In this document: positions 8,548-17,301 of the stretch, piece by piece
Layout of the letters: every line of letters begins with the position of its first letter
How positions within the stretch are numbered: the stretch's first letter is position 1
Source of the DNA: Terribacillus saccharophilus
GTDB taxonomy: Bacteria > Bacillota > Bacilli > Bacillales > Amphibacillaceae
Length of the DNA stretch: 64,000 bases
Direction of reading: 5' to 3'
NCBI RefSeq assembly: GCF_002272075.1
Contig: NZ_NPBJ01000016.1
Location: 1 to 64,000, forward strand
Notes under the pieces: model-generated
What the model saw: the letters and a program-made list of their open reading frames with translations, nothing else
What the model was told of the DNA's origin: nothing
Database searches by the model: none
Position numbers and translations under genes: made by a program

Positions 8548-9066
8548 TTATTCTTCTCCTTTATACCATTCCAATGCCTTCACTTCTATTTCTTTCACTA
8601 GTTGTTCTTTTCCACTAATATATGATTCAATATCATAAGGAAATTTATCCACTAATTTCTCCTTTAGCTGTCCATAACGTTTCTTTACCTCGGGATGAAA
8701 TAGTAAATAATCTCGAAAAGCCAGATGGCGTTTTATTTCATAACTTCCAACCTGATAAATATGGACGTGATGCGTACGCTTATCTCCGCCTTTTTGAAAA
8801 TATCTTCGTCCAGGTATTCCGTTCTCTCCTTTGGATTCATAACCTATATTTTCTATTTCATCATTCAGAACATCAACAATATGAATATCTCTAACAACCG
8901 GCAGGATATCAATGATTGGTTTGGCTATTAACTCCGGAACGGATGTACTGCCGATATGATAAATGTGCACTATTTCATTTCCGAAAATAGTTTTTAGCTT
9001 TCTTTCTTCTTCACTGAACATAAGCTTCCAGTTTTCATTATGTGAAAACACTTCAACTTTTCTCAA
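8548..9066 (-). CDS. GrpB family (UPF0157) nucleotidyltransferase-fold protein
   Basis: A 172-residue GrpB/UPF0157 protein. The family is related to nucleotidyltransferases and carries the conserved YHIGSTSVPELIAKPIIDI segment, seen here near residues 35-55. It also keeps HHVHIY and the RHLAFRDYL motif. Some members are fused to dephospho-CoA kinases, but the activity of free GrpB proteins is not established. The start is TTG at 9066 after GGAGGG. The gene is flanked by a run of nine G downstream at 8517-8525, and is not part of the B. subtilis yga gene order, so it may be an insertion. Confidence 0.85.
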   Translation of the reverse strand: MRKVEVFSHNENWKLMFSEEERKLKTIFGNEIVHIYHIGSTSVPELIAKPIIDILPVVRDIHIVDVLNDEIENIGYESKGENGIPGRRYFQKGGDKRTHHVHIYQVGSYEIKRHLAFRDYLLFHPEVKKRYGQLKEKLVDKFPYDIESYISGKEQLVKEIEVKALEWYKGEE

Positions 9067-9144
9067 AATACCCTCCCCCTTTTTCCTAAGCTCTCGTTAT
9101 TTTATTTACAATCATAATAGAATTCTGTTACATATCAAATTAAC

Positions 9145-9194
9145 AAAAAAAGGATAGATGAACAGGAATCCACCTGCCCATCTATCCTTTTTTT
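9145..9194 (-). terminator. Bidirectional terminator after ygaD
   Basis: A 16-bp perfect stem pairs 9145-9160 with 9179-9194, with A and T runs at the two ends. It overlaps the ygaD stop on the minus strand and could also work in the other direction. Confidence 0.85.
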
Positions 9195-10962
9195 AAGTTG
9201 TACTCAATGTACCTGAATCCTCATCCAGATGCTGTATCTGGTAAAGGTTAAAGTAATTACCTTTAAGTGTCATCAGATCAACATGCGATCCTTGCTCTAC
9301 AATCTGTCCATCCTGTACGACGACGATTCGGTCTGCATGTGTAATTGTTGCCAGCCGATGGGCAACGATAAAGGTAGTCCGATCTGATGCGAGCTTCTCC
9401 AGCGCTTCCTGGATCAGATGTTCGCTCTCTAGATCAAGTGCAGATGTCGCTTCATCAAGGATGAGTATCGGCGGATTCTTTAAGAAGATACGCGCGATAG
9501 CAATTCGTTGTTTTTGTCCTCCAGATAGCTTAACGCCGCGCTCTCCTACAAGTGTTTCGTATCCTTCGGTTAGATGCTCGATAAAGTCATGGGCATTGGC
9601 TGCTTTAGCAGCAGCAACAACTTCTTCATGTGTTGCTTCAGGTCTTCCTAGTTTGATATTCATCTCGACCGACTCACTGAACAAGATATTATCCTGCAGC
9701 ACCATACCAATTTTATCCCGTAAGGAACGTGACTGGACATCCCGGATATCTGTCCCGTCAATGGTTATTCGTCCGTCCGTCACATCATAAAACCGCGGAA
9801 TTAGACTGACGATTGTTGATTTACCGCCTCCGCTCATTCCGACAAAGGCGATTGTCTCACCTTGTTTCACATCTAGTGAGATATCCTTAAGCACAAGCTC
9901 TTCACCTTCACCATAACGAAAGGAAACATTTTCAAAAGACACATGTCCATCAACCTTAGTCAGTTTCGCTGCTGCTGGCTTATCTTCAATATCATATTTC
10001 TCATCAATAAATTCGAAGACTCGATCCATTGATGCGACTGCTTGCGTCAGTGTTGTAGAAGAGTTCACTAGTCGACGGAGCGGGCTGTAAACACGGTCCA
10101 TGAAGCCTGCAAAAGCAACCATCGTTCCTAATGTCAAATTACCCTGGATAACTTCATATGCAGCATATCCAATAACGAGCAGCGGCGCCAAGTCCGTAAT
10201 CGTATTTGTTACCGCAAAAGTTTTGGCGTTCCAGGTCGTATGCTGAATAGCGCTCTCTAGAAAATTACGGTTCTGTGTATCAAACTGCTTTTGTTCATAA
10301 TCCTCAAGCGCAAAGCTTCGTGTAACAGGAATACCCTGTACCCGTTCATGCAAATGCCCCTGCACTTCTGCCAAAGCTTGCGAACGCTGCCTTGTCAGAC
10401 TGCGGAGACGCTCATAGAAATACTTGATTGCCACACCATATACAGGGAACAAGACAATTGCGACCAATGTGAGTGACACATCCATCGTGAACATGATACC
10501 AACCGCAATGACAATCGTAGCCAAATCAAGCCATACATTCATCAGGCCTGTCATAATGAAGTTTTTTGTCTGTTCAACGTCGTTGATGACACGAGAAATA
10601 ATTTCCCCGGTTTTTGTTTGGGAATAATAGCGCAGACTCAAGCGCTGGATGTGATCAAAAAGCTGATTCCGGATATCATAGAGGACCCGGTTCCCTGTCC
10701 ATTGTGCCAGATATTGCCGATAGTACTCAATAGGCGGACGCACGATGAGAAAGACAATCAAGGAACCGCCAAGCAACCATATCAACCGATTCACTTTATC
10801 AGATGTAGATAAATCTGCATTAACAACATGATCGACTACATACCCTAAGATCAATGGAATCAATAAAGGTATTGCGAACTTAACGATACCAATCAGAATC
10901 GTAAAAATAATTTTCCATTTATACGGCTTTACAAATTGTAAATACCGTCTTGTACTGCTCAA
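9193..10962 (-). CDS. ygaD: ABC transporter ATPase/permease half-transporter YgaD
   Basis: A type-IV (multidrug/lipid exporter fold) half ABC transporter of about 589 residues that should act as a homodimer in the membrane. Six transmembrane helices occupy roughly residues 1-320. The ATPase domain has Walker [10 protein letters not shown], signature LSGGQKQR and Walker [13 protein letters not shown], with the switch His in AHRLAT. The TTG start at 10962 follows AGAGAGGTGA; an upstream frame lacks a ribosome site. It follows ygaC on the same strand with 72 bases between. The substrate is unknown. Confidence 0.9.
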   Translation of the reverse strand: MSSTRRYLQFVKPYKWKIIFTILIGIVKFAIPLLIPLILGYVVDHVVNADLSTSDKVNRLIWLLGGSLIVFLIVRPPIEYYRQYLAQWTGNRVLYDIRNQLFDHIQRLSLRYYSQTKTGEIISRVINDVEQTKNFIMTGLMNVWLDLATIVIAVGIMFTMDVSLTLVAIVLFPVYGVAIKYFYERLRSLTRQRSQALAEVQGHLHERVQGIPVTRSFALEDYEQKQFDTQNRNFLESAIQHTTWNAKTFAVTNTITDLAPLLVIGYAAYEVIQGNLTLGTMVAFAGFMDRVYSPLRRLVNSSTTLTQAVASMDRVFEFIDEKYDIEDKPAAAKLTKVDGHVSFENVSFRYGEGEELVLKDISLDVKQGETIAFVGMSGGGKSTIVSLIPRFYDVTDGRITIDGTDIRDVQSRSLRDKIGMVLQDNILFSESVEMNIKLGRPEATHEEVVAAAKAANAHDFIEHLTEGYETLVGERGVKLSGGQKQRIAIARIFLKNPPILILDEATSALDLESEHLIQEALEKLASDRTTFIVAHRLATITHADRIVVVQDGQIVEQGSHVDLMTLKGNYFNLYQIQHLDEDSGTLSTT

Positions 10963-11034
10963 CACTATCACCTCTCTGTTGTGCACAATGATGAATCCCT
11001 GCCGCTTCCGGCAAGGATTCATAGCTTATGTTAT

Positions 11035-11562
11035 TTATCTGTAGGTTAGGAACAGCTCATACCATGTATCGATGAAATCGGGTGAAAACGGTCCTTTTCC
11101 TTGCCTGATCCAGCTGATCAGAATATCGACCTGGTTCCACAGGATTCGTTCGATTTCGGGTGGATAATTCATTTGGCGCTTGTGTACATTGAATTCATCT
11201 TCATCCAGCAGCGTAAATGTCATATCAGGGTAGATTTTGATATCCAGATCATAATCGATATACTTTAGCGCTTCCCCATCATAAACATACGGGGAGCTGA
11301 TATTACAATAATAATAAATGCCGTCTGTACGCAGCATACCGATAATATTGAACCAGTACTTCGCATGAAAATAAACAATGGCTGGTTCGCGCGTGATCCA
11401 CGTCCGTCCGTCGCTTTCCGTGACCATCGTCCGATCATTGGCACCAATCAGGATATCTGCCGTACTCTTCAATACTGTGCTGCTTTCCCATACCCGATGG
11501 AGCTGGCCATTATGCTTAAAGCTGTGTATCTGAATTTTCGTTCCTGCCTCTGGGCCAGCCAT
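11035..11562 (-). CDS. ygaC: DUF402 nucleoside tri-/diphosphatase YgaC
   Basis: A 175-residue DUF402 protein of the Ntdp type, matching B. subtilis YgaC. Family members hydrolyse nucleoside tri- and diphosphates with a divalent metal. Conserved features include the N-terminal [16 protein letters not shown] segment and the acidic cluster [11 protein letters not shown], which supplies metal ligands in the family. The start ATG follows AAAGGAAGGAAG. It lies upstream of ygaD, probably in the same operon, and downstream of sspE as in B. subtilis. Confidence 0.9.
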   Translation of the reverse strand: MAGPEAGTKIQIHSFKHNGQLHRVWESSTVLKSTADILIGANDRTMVTESDGRTWITREPAIVYFHAKYWFNIIGMLRTDGIYYYCNISSPYVYDGEALKYIDYDLDIKIYPDMTFTLLDEDEFNVHKRQMNYPPEIERILWNQVDILISWIRQGKGPFSPDFIDTWYELFLTYR

Positions 11563-11674
11563 GCGAATCTTCCTTCCTTTGTTATTGTCCTATGTAAGAT
11601 GGTTTCTTTATATTATAAAGATATTTCAGACACAATGGAAATGAAAAACGCTGATAGTTGTCCAAGCAAAGATA

Positions 11675-11704
11675 AAAGAGCCCTTCAGCAAGTGCTGAAG
11701 GGCT
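11675..11704 (-). terminator. Terminator after sspE
   Basis: A 12-bp stem (11679-11690 with 11693-11704) lies downstream of sspE, with CTTTTATC following on the minus strand. Confidence 0.85.
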
Positions 11705-11745
11705 CGGTTCATACGAAAGTAACAGTTCGGACGATGTCCGTCTTT

Positions 11746-12000
11746 TTACTTGCGGGACTGTCGGTTTTGCTGCTGAACTTGCTGTACGTCTGTCTCAGAA
11801 GCAAACTCAGTACCGTATTGTTGGCTGGAACCGCCAGTTGCTTTCTGACGAGACTGCTGGTTCTGTTGTTGAACCTGCTGTACGTCTGTTTCAGAAGCAA
11901 ACTCAGTACCGTATTGTTGGCTGGAACCGCCTTGACGGGACTTCTGGTTTTGTTGTTTTACGTGGTTTACTTCAGTACCAGATTGTGTCTTTTTGTTCAT
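11746..12000 (-). CDS. sspE: Gamma-type small acid-soluble spore protein SspE
   Basis: An 84-residue Gln/Ser-rich spore-core protein that serves as an amino-acid store for germination. It contains two nearly identical units of about 27 residues, each with SSQQYGTEFASETDVQQV. The TEFASE sequence resembles the germination protease (GPR) cleavage site. The repeats are nearly identical in DNA too. The ATG at 12000 follows GGAGGTGATAACG. A small inverted repeat CACATT/AATGTG lies just upstream of the ribosome site. Order mutY-sspE-ygaC matches B. subtilis, except that fabL and ygaB are missing. Confidence 0.95.
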   Translation of the reverse strand: MNKKTQSGTEVNHVKQQNQKSRQGGSSQQYGTEFASETDVQQVQQQNQQSRQKATGGSSQQYGTEFASETDVQQVQQQNRQSRK

Positions 12001-12074
12001 CGTTATCACCTCCGCCACATTACTTTCTCCAGAATGTGACGTTGTTATCCAAAAAAGACAAAAAAGAAATTGGT

Positions 12075-13160
12075 TTATTCTGGTATGCGAATTTGCTGCA
12101 GAATTTTCTGATGCGGAACCGGAAATGGATAATCATCTATATCAGACAGCGCAACAAATCTGCCCTGCTCGGGTACTTTGTCTTTTGTTGTTGCACGCAA
12201 GACAATCACTTCCCAAATGATGTGGGAAAAGATGTGCCGGACAGGCTGCAAAGTCTCCTCTAGCTTGATAGCGATTCCATATTCAAGCCCGAACCAATAC
12301 GCAAGCTGCTCCATGGAAACTTCCGTTGCATCTGCCATCGGAAATTGCCACAGATTCGCTAATAAGCCCTCCTCAGGCCTTTTTTCAATAAGTACCTCTC
12401 CTTGCTCGTTTTCCACAACAACAGAAAGGTATGGCATCGTCTTCTGCTTCTTGCCTTTTGATTTAATCGGAAGCTCCTCCTGCAATCCTTGCTTGAATGC
12501 TGTACAATGCGACTGCACCGGACATAATAAACATGCCGGCTTTTTTGGTGTACAGATCAGTGCACCGAGTTCCATCAATCCTTGGTTGAATGCAGAAGGA
12601 TTTCTTTGTGAAATCATTTCCTCGACTGCTGCCTCAAAAATCTTTCTTGCTTTCGGCTTGGCGATATCTTCGGTTATCAATAGAATTCTGGATAAGACCC
12701 GCATTACATTCCCATCGACTGCTGGCTGCGGAATTCCGTATGCGATGCTAAGTATGGCACCCTTTGTATACGGTCCAACGCCCTTGAGCTTACCAAGCTC
12801 TTCCACGTTGTCTGGTACTTTACCGCCGTATATCTCAGACACCTCACGTACAGCGGTTTGAAGATTCCGAGCTCGGGAATAGTATCCTAAGCCTTCCCAC
12901 GCTTTTAGAACATCCTGCTCCTCCGCTTCGGCCAATGACTGTATTGTCGGAAATCGTTCCATAAAACGATGAAAGTAGGGTATTACCGTATCCACCTTCG
13001 TCTGCTGAAGCATGATTTCTGATACCCAGATCCGGTAGGGGTCCTGATTTTCGCGCCAAGGCAGTGCACGTTTTTCCTGCTGGAACCAATTAATTAAATC
13101 ATCTTGAAATAAATCTATAGAAAAATGTTGAAACTTAACATGTAGATCGTCTAATTGCAA
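12075..13160 (-). CDS. mutY: A/G-specific adenine glycosylase MutY
   Basis: MutY removes adenine mispaired with 8-oxoguanine. The 361-residue protein has the HhH-GPD core with LKGVGPYTKGAI and the catalytic Asp in AVDGNV, then the [4Fe-4S] ligands in CTPKKPACLLCPVQSHC (Cx6Cx2Cx5C), and a C-terminal NUDIX-like domain that senses 8-oxoG. Length is normal. The only in-frame start with a ribosome site is TTG at 13160, and that site is weak. It corresponds to yfhQ and lies divergent from yfhP. Confidence 0.95.
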   Translation of the reverse strand: MQLDDLHVKFQHFSIDLFQDDLINWFQQEKRALPWRENQDPYRIWVSEIMLQQTKVDTVIPYFHRFMERFPTIQSLAEAEEQDVLKAWEGLGYYSRARNLQTAVREVSEIYGGKVPDNVEELGKLKGVGPYTKGAILSIAYGIPQPAVDGNVMRVLSRILLITEDIAKPKARKIFEAAVEEMISQRNPSAFNQGLMELGALICTPKKPACLLCPVQSHCTAFKQGLQEELPIKSKGKKQKTMPYLSVVVENEQGEVLIEKRPEEGLLANLWQFPMADATEVSMEQLAYWFGLEYGIAIKLEETLQPVRHIFSHIIWEVIVLRATTKDKVPEQGRFVALSDIDDYPFPVPHQKILQQIRIPE

Positions 13161-13232
13161 ATTAACTCACGCTCCGTGTTACAATATTAAAAGTATTAGG
13201 TGGTTTGGTTTCATCAGAAGGAGGACATTAAG

Positions 13233-14228
13233 ATGGACACTGGTACCCATATCGTAATGGGAATAGCCCTAGGCGGGCTTGCCACACTCGATCCTGCTGT
13301 TCACCAAGATCCTGTATTGTTCAATGCAGTACTTGCTGGCACGATCCTTGGTTCACAGGCACCCGACTTTGATACAGTACTGAAATTACGCAACAATGCT
13401 TCTTATTTACGAAACCACCGGGGAATTACGCATAGCATGCCCGCTGTCATATTGTGGGGACTAGCGATTTCCCTGCTGCTGTACGTGTTAGTACCAGAAA
13501 TCAACTTCCTGCATCTATGGCTTTGGACATTCGGAGCTGTTGTGCTGCACGTATTTGTCGATGTATTCAACGCTTACGGCACACAGGCATACAGGCCGTT
13601 CACCCGGCGCTGGGTCGCTTACGGCTTCATTAACACATTCGATCCTTTCATCTTCACGATGCATGTGATCGGTATCGTTCTTTGGCTGATCGGCATGGAG
13701 CCTGGTCTTACTTTCGCCGTTATCTACGCGATCCTTGTCCTGTACTATGTGAAGCGTTACTTGGATAAGCGACGAATTATCAAACAAGTGAAAGAAAAAA
13801 TACCTGATGCTCAAATCATCGCTACTTCACCGACAATGAAACAAGCATTTTGGCGTGTTGCCATTACTGCCCCTGATCGTTTTTATGTCGGGAAAGTAGA
13901 GAATTGGCAGCTTCGCATCATTGATGAATTCGAACGGAAGCCCTTGCCAGATAATGAACTGATAGAAGTTGCCAGAGAAGACAAGAATATTGCAGCCTTT
14001 CTCAGCTTCTCCCCCGTTTTTACATGGGAAGTAAACATGTATGATGATTTCACCGAATTACGGCTGATTGATCTTCGCTACCATAATAGTGCACAGCATT
14101 ATCCATTCAAAGCAGTCGTTCAAATCGATGATAATAATCAAGTGATGAGCTCCTATACCGGGTGGATTTTCTCCGAACAGAAGCTGCAGCGAAAACTGAT
14201 TACAGATGACAATCCGTCTGCATTATAA
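13233..14228 (+). CDS. yfhP: Membrane-bound metal-dependent hydrolase YfhP
   Basis: A 331-residue member of the YdjM/LexA-binding inner-membrane hydrolase family. The N-terminal metal-binding segments include DTGTHIVMG, GSQAPDFD and HRGITHS, with membrane helices between about residues 75 and 190 and a soluble C-terminal domain. The start at 13233 follows AGAAGGAGG. It lies divergent from mutY as in B. subtilis. The physiological substrate is not known. Confidence 0.9.
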   Translation: MDTGTHIVMGIALGGLATLDPAVHQDPVLFNAVLAGTILGSQAPDFDTVLKLRNNASYLRNHRGITHSMPAVILWGLAISLLLYVLVPEINFLHLWLWTFGAVVLHVFVDVFNAYGTQAYRPFTRRWVAYGFINTFDPFIFTMHVIGIVLWLIGMEPGLTFAVIYAILVLYYVKRYLDKRRIIKQVKEKIPDAQIIATSPTMKQAFWRVAITAPDRFYVGKVENWQLRIIDEFERKPLPDNELIEVAREDKNIAAFLSFSPVFTWEVNMYDDFTELRLIDLRYHNSAQHYPFKAVVQIDDNNQVMSSYTGWIFSEQKLQRKLITDDNPSAL

Positions 14229-14258
14229 AACCTGGAGATTTTTTCTCCAGGTTTTTTT
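14227..14258 (+). terminator. Terminator after yfhP
   Basis: The stem AACCTGGAGA/TCTCCAGGTT with a T-rich loop is followed by a T run. It sits between the convergent yfhP and yfhJ genes. Confidence 0.85.
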
Positions 14259-14520
14259 ATTGTTGTCTTCGTTCCATGAATAGATGATGGTACTTCGGAT
14301 TACTGTCGAGGAACTCATCTAGTCTTGGGCCATAATGCTGGATCCACTGACGCACAATTGCCTCTGTCATTTCCTGTCCTTGATACTTACGACCGGCCTT
14401 TGCACGCGTTGCTTCGAAATCCTCCCAAAGAATCTCAACCCATGTCCGAGCCTCATCTATTGTCAATCGTTCGTTCTGCTGCTGCAAAAGTGCAGCAAGC
14501 TCACGGAATTTATTTTCCAT
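14257..14520 (-). CDS. yfhJ: YfhJ family (WVELL) small protein
   Basis: An 87-residue soluble protein of the YfhJ/WVELL family, named for the motif seen here as TWVEILWEDFEATRAKAGR. No enzymatic residues are known. It is limited to Bacillaceae and neighbours yfhH, recX and yfhP here as in B. subtilis. The start ATG has only a weak purine-rich ribosome site (GGGAAGAAAG). Function is unknown. Confidence 0.85.
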   Translation of the reverse strand: MENKFRELAALLQQQNERLTIDEARTWVEILWEDFEATRAKAGRKYQGQEMTEAIVRQWIQHYGPRLDEFLDSNPKYHHLFMERRQQ

Positions 14521-14624
14521 TCATCTTTCTTCCCTTCCATCAAAATCCCAACATATTCGTGAAAATTAAGCACAAGCTAGAAGTACTGCGGGGCATCCAA
14601 CCCTTGCTCGAGGAGGCAGATAAA

Positions 14625-14789
14625 ATGTCCAAGTTTGATCGTTTTTCTAAAACAGGCACCATCAATTCCGTTATTCAGTCCCCTCGCACTACAGCGAAAC
14701 ATGCGAATAACCAGGTGAATGGAGAAACACAGCAAACACAGACTGATATCATTATCCGTACTCAAGCAGTAAAGAAAAACCGCAGATAA
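14625..14789 (+). CDS. Small basic protein with QVNGETQ motif (YpzG-like)
   Basis: A 54-residue hydrophilic protein preceded by GAGGAGG at 14609-14615. The central ANNQVNGETQQTQT resembles the conserved QVNGE motif that I recall for the YpzG family of small Bacillus proteins. It ends in a basic tail, KKNRR. In B. subtilis the small spore protein gene sspK lies nearby, but the sequence does not match SspK. Spore-related function is a guess from size, composition and position. The family match should be tested against the YpzG Pfam model. Confidence 0.75.
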   Translation: MSKFDRFSKTGTINSVIQSPRTTAKHANNQVNGETQQTQTDIIIRTQAVKKNRR

Positions 14790-14795
14790 AATATA

Positions 14796-14815
14796 CCTCG
14801 GCTTTCCAGCCGAGG
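14796..14815. terminator. Bidirectional hairpin between the YpzG-like gene and yfhH
   Basis: The perfect stem CCTCGGCT/AGCCGAGG with a four-base loop lies between two convergent stops. The flanking T-rich tract (TATATTTTAT) favours use by yfhH on the minus strand. Confidence 0.7.
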
Positions 14816-14818
14816 CAA

Positions 14819-15148
14819 TTACATAGTCACCCTGCCGAGCACACTGATCGGCAAGGCTTCCAGCTCTTGTCCTTTTTCACTGCCCTGGCGTCGATAGCCC
14901 CAGGCAAAAACTCCGTTTAGATAATCAATCGTAAAAACATGCGACCTATCACCCTTGATTTGGTATGTCGCACCTGGCTTGAACTCATCCGGATTCATCG
15001 TATAAGCTTTGGCCATCTGCCGTTTTCGCTCCAAAATTTGATATTCACTGAAGTTCCCCATTTGCTCTGCCTTCTGCTGCTGAATCTTCAGCTGTTTCAT
15101 TTCTTCCTTCAATTGCTCCACTGTCAAGTCACTATAACGTAATTGCAT
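14819..15148 (-). CDS. yfhH: YfhH family protein (DUF1811)
   Basis: A 109-residue protein of the YfhH/DUF1811 family. The N-terminal half is a helical, charged segment (residues about 5-50, with LERKRQMAKAYTMNP). The C-terminal half looks like a small beta domain with GATYQIKGDRSHVF and FAWGYR. It follows recX by 18 bases on the same strand, so they are probably co-transcribed. The role is unknown, although the coupling to recX is conserved in Bacillus. Confidence 0.85.
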   Translation of the reverse strand: MQLRYSDLTVEQLKEEMKQLKIQQQKAEQMGNFSEYQILERKRQMAKAYTMNPDEFKPGATYQIKGDRSHVFTIDYLNGVFAWGYRRQGSEKGQELEALPISVLGRVTM

Positions 15149-15166
15149 TTTCGCACCTGCTTTCCG

Positions 15167-15994
15167 TTAGTAAAGGTCTTTTTCTTTAGCTTCCTCAATA
15201 TACTTCTGAATCAGTTCCATCGGGAAGCCCTTTCGATAAAGTGCCATCTTAATTTTCTGATTAAGCTCATAGCCTTCCGCTTTTTGCGCATATTTTCGCA
15301 AAAGCTTGTCTCCCTGATACCGGACTGCTTCAAGCTCTGCATCTGTATCCTGATCGGAATCCGAGAGTGCCAAGGACACCGCTTCCTTGGCAGCAGCACT
15401 TGAAAAGCCTTTCGAAAGCAGCTGCTGCTGTGCAAGCTGGATTTTCTCTTGATGAGATTTCTTTGCTTTTGTCTGGAGCTTCGAACCGGCAAGCTTGACA
15501 GCTTTCTCCAGCTCTTTTTCGAATGTGTAAAATGTCATCGCTTGATCTGCCGCTGGCCCGGTAATACCTTTTTCCTGCAATTCCTTCCGGATGACGAGCG
15601 GACCTTTGCTTGTCGTATTTACCTTCGTCCGAACAAAAGCGCCGGCAAAAGAGGCATCATCGGTGTATCCCTGTTCCTCTAGCCTAGTCAGCGTCTCTTC
15701 GACATGTGTCGGATTCTGCTCTTTCTTCATCAAATACGTTTTTATTTCTTTTTTGGAACGCATCCGGTAGCTTAAATACTGTAAAGCAAGGGTAAAACAC
15801 TTATGTGCAGCATCTTTTTCGATAATGGACTGCAAAGCTTCCTCGGAGATTTCCTGTCCTTTAGTGATACCGCTTGTAATCAGGACATCTTCATCGAGGC
15901 CGAAGCCAAACTTTTCGCCTTTACCGTTGTCGAGAAAGATATTATAGCGCCCGATATTGTTTTTTTGGGTCGTGATTTTCGTGATTTTAACCAT
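15167..15994 (-). CDS. recX: Recombination regulator RecX
   Basis: RecX binds RecA filaments and limits or modulates recombination. The 275-residue protein is of the long Bacillus type, with several three-helix RecX repeats such as LQYLSYRMRSKKEIKTYL, RLEEQGYTDDASFAGAFVR and KGFSSAAAKEAV. The ATG at 15994 is preferred because AGAGGTG lies six bases upstream; a GTG nine bases earlier overlaps that site. It is divergent from the epimerase gene and heads the recX-yfhH unit. Confidence 0.92.
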   Translation of the reverse strand: MVKITKITTQKNNIGRYNIFLDNGKGEKFGFGLDEDVLITSGITKGQEISEEALQSIIEKDAAHKCFTLALQYLSYRMRSKKEIKTYLMKKEQNPTHVEETLTRLEEQGYTDDASFAGAFVRTKVNTTSKGPLVIRKELQEKGITGPAADQAMTFYTFEKELEKAVKLAGSKLQTKAKKSHQEKIQLAQQQLLSKGFSSAAAKEAVSLALSDSDQDTDAELEAVRYQGDKLLRKYAQKAEGYELNQKIKMALYRKGFPMELIQKYIEEAKEKDLY

Positions 15995-16080
15995 ATTCGA
16001 CACCTCTGTGTCTCTATTTTAACACGAAATGACACCATACAAAATTGTAAGCTTACCTAATACAAAAGGAGGAATCAATC

Positions 16081-16977
16081 ATGAATATCGTCATTAGCGG
16101 CGGAACAGGTTTCGTGGGAAAGCAGCTGGCAGAGACACTGATTGAGGAAGGACATCATGTGTATATCCTTACTCGTTCACCAGAGAAGAAACTGGATACG
16201 AAACAAGTCACGTATATTGGCTGGCTGAAAAAAGGATTTGACCCGCTTTCTGAGCTTCCGGAGATTGATGCAGTCGTCAACCTGGCCGGAACCAGCCTAT
16301 TCGGCAAGTGGACGAAGGAAAAAAAGGAAGATATCAGAAGCAGCCGTATGGAAGCTACGGAAACACTTGTTGATATGATCGGGAAAATGTCGAAGAAGCC
16401 AAAAGTCTTTGTTAGCGGTTCTGCTGTCGGCTATTACGGTACAAGCGAACAAGACGCTTTCACCGAAGATACAACAAAGCGTGGACAGGATTTTCTGGCA
16501 GACGTGACATATGAGTGGGAAGAAACCGCTAAGCAAGCAAAAAGGCTCGGAATCCGGACGGTCCTTGCACGCTTTGGCATTGTTTTGGGTGATAAAGGAG
16601 CACTTCCGCTCATGCAGCTGCCTTTCCGTTATTTCGCAGGCGGGAAGATAGGCAGCGGCGAGCAATGGCTTTCCTGGATACATGTCCAAGATGCAGCAGG
16701 GTTGATTGCTTATGCAATCGAACAGGATTCCATCAAAGGACCACTCAATGTCACTGCACCCTCTCCGCGGCGGAATAAGGATTTCAGCAAGACACTAGCC
16801 AAGACTCTGCATCGCCCTTATTGGACTGCAGCACCAGCTCCAGTCATACAGAAAGCTTTGGGTGAAATGAGCACGTTAGTTCTCGAAGGACAATGTGTCT
16901 ATCCAAAAAAAGCGCTCGACAGTGGGTACCAATTCCGATTCCCTGCCTTATCCGAAGCGCTGGAACAAGCTTTATAA
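16081..16977 (+). CDS. yfhF: TIGR01777 family NAD-dependent epimerase YfhF
   Basis: A 298-residue SDR-type epimerase-like protein. It starts with the Rossmann motif ISGGTGFVGKQLAETL and has the family's catalytic region in SGSAVGYYG and the characteristic GEQWLSWIHVQDAAGLI. The last third is the DUF1731 domain ending in ALEQAL. The start follows AAAGGAGGAATCAATC. It is divergent from recX as in B. subtilis. Members of this family are linked to cell-division-like phenotypes, but no substrate is known. Confidence 0.9.
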   Translation: MNIVISGGTGFVGKQLAETLIEEGHHVYILTRSPEKKLDTKQVTYIGWLKKGFDPLSELPEIDAVVNLAGTSLFGKWTKEKKEDIRSSRMEATETLVDMIGKMSKKPKVFVSGSAVGYYGTSEQDAFTEDTTKRGQDFLADVTYEWEETAKQAKRLGIRTVLARFGIVLGDKGALPLMQLPFRYFAGGKIGSGEQWLSWIHVQDAAGLIAYAIEQDSIKGPLNVTAPSPRRNKDFSKTLAKTLHRPYWTAAPAPVIQKALGEMSTLVLEGQCVYPKKALDSGYQFRFPALSEALEQAL

Positions 16978-17301
16978 TCATCTGCTTGATGTATACTGAC
17001 ATTATGTCAGTACCAACTGACTTGTGCACAATTATCCAACTTAAGGTTGTGGATAATGTGCATAAGTCTATTTTTAGTTTAATTCACAAAGATGTTACTG
17101 TTGATAATGTTGTTAATAACTTATCCAATTAAATTATTAACACTTAATCTTGCTTTACATCGAGTACTTAAGTAGATTAATTCATTGCATAAGATTAAAA
17201 TAAACATAACGGTTATTCGCCTTTATATTAGGCTATAATGATAGAACGATAGAAGGAACGATAGAATTACGGAACAGCGGGCCAAAGAGGAGAGGATTGC
17301 C
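16978..17301. other. 324-bp A/T-rich intergenic region with palindromes and DnaA-box-like sites
   Basis: No gene was found here. The region holds a perfect 9-1-9 palindrome, TACTGACATTATGTCAGTA (16994-17012). A 38-base imperfect hairpin (17025-17062) has as its right arm an exact DnaA box in reverse orientation (TGTGGATAA, 17048-17056) and in its left arm TTATCCAAC. A third near-match, TTATCCAAT, is at 17121-17129. A TATAAT at 17234 may be the -10 of the permease gene. The hairpin may also end yfhF transcription. Confidence 0.5.

Noticed and set aside
11761-11935. Tandem repeat considered as a CRISPR-like or intergenic repeat
   Set aside because: The two units lie in frame inside sspE and encode the spore-protein repeats; there are no spacers.
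11365-12039. 224-residue plus-strand frame across ygaC and sspE
   Set aside because: It is antisense to two well-supported genes, its Leu-rich repeats are the mirror of the SspE repeats, and it has no ribosome site.
12178-12861. 227-residue plus-strand frame inside mutY
   Set aside because: It is a shadow of mutY, which has complete HhH and iron-sulfur motifs on the other strand.
17025-17129. DnaA-box cluster considered as a replication origin
   Set aside because: No dnaA, dnaN or unwinding element is nearby, and only one box is exact. It is kept only as a possible DnaA-titrating site.
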